NCBI GenBank assembly: GCA_005883245.1
Contig: VAXT01000080.1
Coordinates: 1 to 17,089 of the forward strand
Source of the DNA: Actinomycetota bacterium
GTDB lineage: Bacteria; Actinomycetota; Thermoleophilia; Gaiellales; Gaiellaceae
Direction of reading: 5' to 3'
DNA: 17,089 nucleotides
Positions 13,245 to 17,089 of the stretch are shown in pieces; position 1 is the stretch's first letter, and every line of letters begins with the position of its first letter. The translations under genes and the position numbers were made by a program. The notes beneath the pieces are model-generated. The model ran no database searches and was not told the origin of the DNA. It saw only the letters and a program-made list of their open reading frames with translations.

Positions 13245-15755
13245 ATGCGCACGAGCGCCGAGCTCCGAGAGGGTTTCCTCTCGTACTTCGAGTCAAAGGG
13301 TCACAAGCGCCACCCCTCCGGCTCGCTCGTCCCGCCCGACTGGGACCGCTCGACCCTGCTCAACAGCGCGGGCATGCAACCGCTGATGCCCTACTTCCTC
13401 GGCCGCGAACAGCCGCCGGCGCCGCTCCTCACGACGGTGCAGAAGGTCTTCCGCACGCCCGACATCGACGAGGTCGGGCTCGACACGTTCCACCTGACCT
13501 TCTTCGAGATGCTCGGCAACTTCTCGTTCGGCGAGTACTTCAAGGAAGGCGCGATCGACTTCGCCTGGGAGTTCGTCTTCGACCGGATGCAGGTCGACCC
13601 GGACAAGTTCTGGGTCACGGTCTTCGCCGGCGACCCCGAGCTCGGGCTGGGCGAGGACGAGGAGGCGATTCGGTTTTGGGAGGCGAAGGGCATGCCGCCG
13701 GAGCGGATCGTCCGGCTCGACCGCTCGCACAACTTCTGGTCGGTCGGCGGCCCCGGGCCCTGCGGGCCCGACACCGAGCTCTTCTACGACCGCGGCGAGG
13801 AGATCGGCTGCGGCCGGACCGAGTGCGCCCCCGGCTGCGAATGCGAGCGCTTCCTCGAGTTCTGGAACCTCGTCTTCATGGAGTACGAGCTGCACGAAGA
13901 CGGGACTGTGACGCCGCTCCCGAAGCAAAACGTCGACACGGGGATGGGCCTCGAGCGCGCAGCCACGATCCTCCAGGACGTCATCGCGACGTACGACACC
14001 GACGGCTACCAGGAGATCATGAGCTGGATCGCCGGGGAGAGCGGCGTCGCTTACGGGGACTCCGAGGCCGCCACGAAGGCGCACCGCATCCTCGCCGACC
14101 ACGGTCGCGGGATGACGTTCCTCGTCGGCGACGGCGTCACGCCCTCGAACGAAGGGCGTGGCTACGTCCTGCGCCGCATCATCCGCCGCGCCGTCCAGCA
14201 GGCGCGCACGATCGGGCTCACCGACCTCTGGCGGATCTCGGACATCGTCGTCGAGCAGATCGGCCTGTGGTATCCAGAGCTCGGCGAGAATCGCGAGCTC
14301 ATCCGCGAGACGCTGAAGGCAGAGGAGGAACGCTTCTCGCAGACACTCGAGCGGGGCCTCAAGCTCTTCGAGGACGTCGCGGCCCGCGGCTCGATCAGCG
14401 GCGAGGACGCCTTCACGCTCGCCGCCACGTACGGCTTCCCGTTCGAGCTGACCCGTGAGCTCGCCGCAGAGCGCGGCCTCCAGGTCGACGAGGACGAGTT
14501 CTCGCGCCTCATGGCCGAGCACCGCGAGGTCTCGCGCTCGACCGACGTCCGCGTCGTTGCGGACCTCGGCGGCCCGCCGACTGACTTCGTCGGCTACGAG
14601 AAGCTCGACGTGCTCACGGCGGTCTCGGCCCACCAGCAGCTCGATGGGCGCACGTTCCAGGCGAAGCTCTTCGAGTCGCCCTTCTACCCCGAGGGAGGGG
14701 GCCAGGTCACGGACCAGGGCTACATCGAGCACGAGGGGACCAGCGCGAGGGCGATCCTGCGTGCGGCCGACCGGCTCGGCGACGACCAGATTCTCACCTT
14801 CGAGGGCGAGGGCTTCGCCGAGGGCGACCGCGTGCGCGCCGTCGTCGACTGGAAGGCCCGCTTCCCGACGATGGCGAACCACACGGCCACGCATCTCCTG
14901 CACAAGGCTTTGCAGGACGTGCTCGGCGACCACGTCCGCCAGGCGGGCTCGGCGGTACGGCCGGACAAGCTGCGCTTCGACTTCACCCACGGGCACGCCC
15001 TCTCGCAGGAGGAGCGGAAGGAGGTCGAGCGTCGCGTCAACGAGAAGGTCTTCGAGAACCTGCCCGTGCACGCGTTCGTGACGCCGATCGACGAGGCCAA
15101 GAAGCTCGGCGCGATGATGCTCTTCGGCGAGAAGTACGGCGCCGAGGTTCGCCTCGTCGAGATCCCCGGCTTTTCGCGTGAGCTCTGCGGCGGCACGCAC
15201 GTCCGGTGGACGGCCGAGATCGGGCCGTTCGTGATCACGTCGGAGAGCTCCGTCGGCTCGGGCGCGCGCAGAATCGAGGCGCTGACCGCCGGCGAGGCGT
15301 ACGCGTTCCTGCACGGGAAGGAGCTCGAGGCGGAAGAGCTGCGGCGCGAGACCGAGCGGCTCCGCAAGCAGGGCGCGAAGCAGGAGAAGGCTGCCGCCGC
15401 GGCGGACGTGAAGGTGCTGGACGAGTCGAACGGGATCGTCACGGCCGAAGTGAAGTCGGTGAAGGGCTCCGAGCTTCGCGACCTCTCCGACCAGCTCCGG
15501 CAGTCCAGGCGGGCCGACGCAGTGCTCCTCGGCTCGGTCGACGACGGCCGCGCCTACCTCGTCGTCAACATCGACGCCTCGAAGGTCGAGCAGGGCGCAG
15601 ATGCCGTCGCGATCGTCAAGGAGGCGGCGAAGAAGATCGGCGGAGGCGGCGGCGGGCGACCGAACCTCGCGGAAGCGGGCGGCAAGAACCCGGACGGGCT
15701 CGCGGAGGCGTACGAGATCGGTAGGAGCGAGCTGACGTCCACGCTCGGGTCGTGA
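13245..15755 (+). CDS. alaS: alanine--tRNA ligase
   Basis: Class II synthetase that charges tRNA-Ala and removes wrongly attached Ser and Gly. The 836 residues start MRTSAELREGFLSYFESKGH, matching the family N-terminus. The catalytic domain has LFYD/NSAGMQPLMPYFLG-type motif 1 region, TFFEMLGNFSFGEYFKEGAIDFAWEF (motif 2), NLVFMEYE and DTGMGLERAATILQ (motif 3). The tRNA-recognition region has SNEGRGYVLRRIIRRAV. The editing site is intact: H546 and H550 in NHTATHLLH, with C648 and H652 in LCGGTHV. A coiled coil (about 685-720) leads to the C-Ala domain ending in the Gly-rich GGGGGGRPNLAEAGGKNP. Slightly shorter than E. coli AlaRS (876). The start is set by TACAAT 7 nt upstream. Its stop overlaps ruvX (GTGA). 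Confidence 0.98.
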   Translation: MRTSAELREGFLSYFESKGHKRHPSGSLVPPDWDRSTLLNSAGMQPLMPYFLGREQPPAPLLTTVQKVFRTPDIDEVGLDTFHLTFFEMLGNFSFGEYFKEGAIDFAWEFVFDRMQVDPDKFWVTVFAGDPELGLGEDEEAIRFWEAKGMPPERIVRLDRSHNFWSVGGPGPCGPDTELFYDRGEEIGCGRTECAPGCECERFLEFWNLVFMEYELHEDGTVTPLPKQNVDTGMGLERAATILQDVIATYDTDGYQEIMSWIAGESGVAYGDSEAATKAHRILADHGRGMTFLVGDGVTPSNEGRGYVLRRIIRRAVQQARTIGLTDLWRISDIVVEQIGLWYPELGENRELIRETLKAEEERFSQTLERGLKLFEDVAARGSISGEDAFTLAATYGFPFELTRELAAERGLQVDEDEFSRLMAEHREVSRSTDVRVVADLGGPPTDFVGYEKLDVLTAVSAHQQLDGRTFQAKLFESPFYPEGGGQVTDQGYIEHEGTSARAILRAADRLGDDQILTFEGEGFAEGDRVRAVVDWKARFPTMANHTATHLLHKALQDVLGDHVRQAGSAVRPDKLRFDFTHGHALSQEERKEVERRVNEKVFENLPVHAFVTPIDEAKKLGAMMLFGEKYGAEVRLVEIPGFSRELCGGTHVRWTAEIGPFVITSESSVGSGARRIEALTAGEAYAFLHGKELEAEELRRETERLRKQGAKQEKAAAAADVKVLDESNGIVTAEVKSVKGSELRDLSDQLRQSRRADAVLLGSVDDGRAYLVVNIDASKVEQGADAVAIVKEAAKKIGGGGGGRPNLAEAGGKNPDGLAEAYEIGRSELTSTLGS

Positions 15756-16147
15756 AGGTGCTGGCCCTCGACTACGGCTCCGCGCGCACGGGGGTGGCCG
15801 TCTCCGATGCGACGGGCACCGTGGCACGCCCCGTCGGCGTCGTCGAGCGAGCCGGGACGGACAACGGGTTGGCGCAGCTCGCGGAGCTCGTCCGTCAACA
15901 AGAGGCGGACCTCGTCGTCGTGGGTAAGCCGCTGACCATGCGCGGCGAGGCGGGTCAGCAGGCTCTCGAGACCGACGAGTTCGTCTCACGCCTCCGCAAG
16001 ACTCTCGACGTGCCCGTGGAGAGCTTCGACGAACGATTCACCACTGACCTCGCCGAACAGAGTGGTGGCTCGCACCCGACGGACGCCCGGGCCGCCGCTT
16101 ACCTGTTGTCGAGCTACCTGACGTGGTCGAGCAGCAGGCGCCCGTAA
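15752..16147 (+). CDS. ruvX: putative pre-16S rRNA nuclease / RuvX-YqgF protein
   Basis: A 131-aa RNase H-fold protein of the YqgF family, needed in E. coli for final processing of the 16S rRNA 5' end. Acidic site residues are visible: D7 in LALDYGSARTGVAVSD, E94 in SFDERFTT and D111 in DARAAAYLLSSYL. VVGKPLTMRGE replaces the more usual VVGLPLNMDG, so the central loop has Lys and Arg where Leu and Asp are common. The GTG start lies in a GTGA overlap with alaS. Its 3' end overlaps mltG by 25 bp. The order alaS-ruvX-mltG-aroE is widespread in Gram-positive bacteria. Confidence 0.94.
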   Translation: MKVLALDYGSARTGVAVSDATGTVARPVGVVERAGTDNGLAQLAELVRQQEADLVVVGKPLTMRGEAGQQALETDEFVSRLRKTLDVPVESFDERFTTDLAEQSGGSHPTDARAAAYLLSSYLTWSSSRRP

Positions 16148-17064
16148 GGCCGGCCCCCGAGCCGCCCGAGCGCCCGCCGCGGCCGTCACGCGCCCGGATC
16201 CTGGCGCGCCGCGCCGTTGCGTTGATCCTCCTGGCCGGGGTGCTCGCGTTCGTGGGCCTGATCGGCTTCGCCATCGCAGGCGTGCTCCACGTCGGCGACA
16301 AGCCGAAACCGAAGCCCACGCCGATCGTCGCGCCGCCGAGCCTGCGGATCATCTTCCCGGAGGGCTTCACGCGTGCCGAGATGGCAGAGCGGATCAGGGC
16401 CGTGAACCAGATCGCGCGCAGCAAGCGCAAGATCAATCCGAAGCTCTCCGCGAAGACCTACCTCGCGGCAACGGCGAGCTCGAAGCTCCCGGGCACGTTC
16501 GCCGGGGACGGCAGGCGGCGGCAGCTCGAGGGCTTCCTGTTCCCGTCCACCTACGAGTTCGAGCCGCGCACCACCTCGCGCCAGCTCGTGAAACGGCAGC
16601 TCGACGCGTTCCACGAGAACTGGGACCAGGTCGACCTGGCGTATGCGACGTCGAAGAACCTGACCCCGTATGACGTGCTGATCATCGCGTCGATCGTCGA
16701 GAAGGAAGTGATCGCCCCCGAGGAGCGCCCACTCGTCGCGGCCGTCATCTACAACCGGCTCCACGCAGGAATGAACCTAGGGATCGACGCGACGACCCGC
16801 TACGGGCTCCACGTCCCCGGCACCGAGCCGCTGCTCGAGTCCCAGCTGAACAGCACGAACCCGTACAACACGCGCAATCCGAACATCAAGGGGCTGCCGC
16901 CGACGCCGATCGCGAACCCGGGGCTCGCCTCGATGCAGGCGGCGGCGCACCCGGCGAAGGTCGACTACCTGTACTTCGTCCGCAAGCCCGACCACGTGCA
17001 TCACTTCTTCACGGCGAGTGCCGCGGAGTTCCAGGCGTACGCGAACGCGCACGGCTTCGGGTGA
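16123..17064 (+). CDS. mltG: endolytic murein transglycosylase MltG (YceG family)
   Basis: Membrane-anchored enzyme that cuts nascent peptidoglycan strands and so sets glycan chain length. The 313 residues have a Pro/Arg-rich cytoplasmic N-terminus, one membrane helix (about 31-54), a Lys/Pro linker, a small LysM-like part with LRIIFPEGFTRAEMAERI (74-91), then the YceG domain. Signatures include LEGFLFPSTYEF, the catalytic Glu E193 in LIIASIVEKEV, VAAVIYNRL, MNLGIDATTRYGL, NPYNTRN, GLPPTPIANPGLASMQAAAHP and YLYFV. It is shorter than E. coli MltG (340 aa), mainly in the N-terminal subdomain. The GTG at 16123 lies inside ruvX (25-bp overlap); starting later would cut into the basic segment before the membrane helix but not the fold. 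Its stop overlaps the next gene (GTGA). Confidence 0.95.
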   Translation: MVEQQAPVRPAPEPPERPPRPSRARILARRAVALILLAGVLAFVGLIGFAIAGVLHVGDKPKPKPTPIVAPPSLRIIFPEGFTRAEMAERIRAVNQIARSKRKINPKLSAKTYLAATASSKLPGTFAGDGRRRQLEGFLFPSTYEFEPRTTSRQLVKRQLDAFHENWDQVDLAYATSKNLTPYDVLIIASIVEKEVIAPEERPLVAAVIYNRLHAGMNLGIDATTRYGLHVPGTEPLLESQLNSTNPYNTRNPNIKGLPPTPIANPGLASMQAAAHPAKVDYLYFVRKPDHVHHFFTASAAEFQAYANAHGFG

Positions 17065-17089
17065 TCACGGGGCGTACGCGAGTGGTGGC
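17061..17089 (+). CDS. aroE: start of probable shikimate dehydrogenase (cut by window edge)
   Basis: A GTG at 17061 overlaps the mltG stop as GTGA, and nine codons follow in frame to the edge: (M)ITGRTRVV. I/L-T-G-x-T-x-V-V is how many actinobacterial AroE proteins begin, before the V-x-G-x-P-V-x-H-S-x-S-P shikimate site, and aroE commonly follows mltG. The gene is well supported by the overlap; the product rests on nine residues and gene order. Confidence 0.5.

Noticed and set aside
13293..15989. 898-codon open frame on the minus strand opposite alaS and ruvX
   Set aside because: In very GC-rich DNA the strand opposite a real gene often stays open. The translation is Arg/Leu/Asp/Val-rich, low in complexity and matches no family, while the plus strand encodes complete AlaRS.
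1..17089. CRISPR arrays, insertion sequences, phage genes or toxin-antitoxin pairs
   Set aside because: No regularly spaced repeats, transposase or integrase motifs, target duplications or composition shifts were seen.

Overview
This is a GC-rich, gene-dense chromosomal segment from a high-GC actinobacterium. Gene content and style (frequent GTG starts, near-zero intergenic space, -10-only promoters, the neighbourhood hut / hisS-aspS / mnmA / alaS-ruvX-mltG-aroE) suggest the Thermoleophilia (Gaiellales/Solirubrobacterales type). This placement is inferred from the proteins, not from a marker RNA. No rRNA, tRNA, IS element, prophage or CRISPR array is visible.

Layout. (1) 1-555, minus strand: N-terminal part of an MFS transporter, cut by the window edge. 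(2) 556-648: divergent intergenic region with an unusual series of mutually exclusive inverted repeats. (3) 649-5163: histidine utilisation operon, hutH (intact), a 73-aa two-helix membrane protein, hutU and hutI. Both hutU and hutI carry a short internal deletion that breaks the frame, so as written the window makes urocanate but cannot degrade it. (4) 5174-5889: a small membrane protein facing a cupin gene, with stop codons sharing CTAG. (5) 5946-9546: metallo-hydrolase, hisS and aspS in one coupled operon. (6) 9557-10518: a membrane protein with a Pro/Glu-rich tail, and an exported RlpA-like double-psi beta-barrel protein that has lost its catalytic positions. (7) 10535-10692: a structured RNA with the architecture of 6S RNA and its own -10 box. 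(8) 10720-13129: mnmA (with an extra N-terminal domain), an RsbW-like protein lacking ATP-binding residues, and a SigB/SigF-type sigma factor. (9) 13245-17089: alaS, ruvX, mltG and the first codons of a probable aroE, preceded by a 16-bp perfect palindrome.

Two rules run through the window. Genes that begin a transcription unit mostly have a TANNNT box 6-7 nt before the start codon and no ribosome-binding site, the pattern of leaderless mRNAs. Genes inside an operon mostly start with GTG overlapping the upstream TGA in the four bases GTGA (ten cases). These rules fixed most start codons below.

Functionally, most of the window is translation (His-, Asp- and Ala-tRNA synthetases, tRNA 2-thiolation) plus RNA-polymerase control (a 6S RNA beside an alternative sigma factor and its putative partner) and cell-wall work (MltG, RlpA-like protein). 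The most notable items are the 6S RNA/sigma neighbourhood, the degenerate anti-sigma-like and RlpA-like proteins, the NifU-like extension of MnmA, the double lesion in hut, and the hairpin series before hutH.
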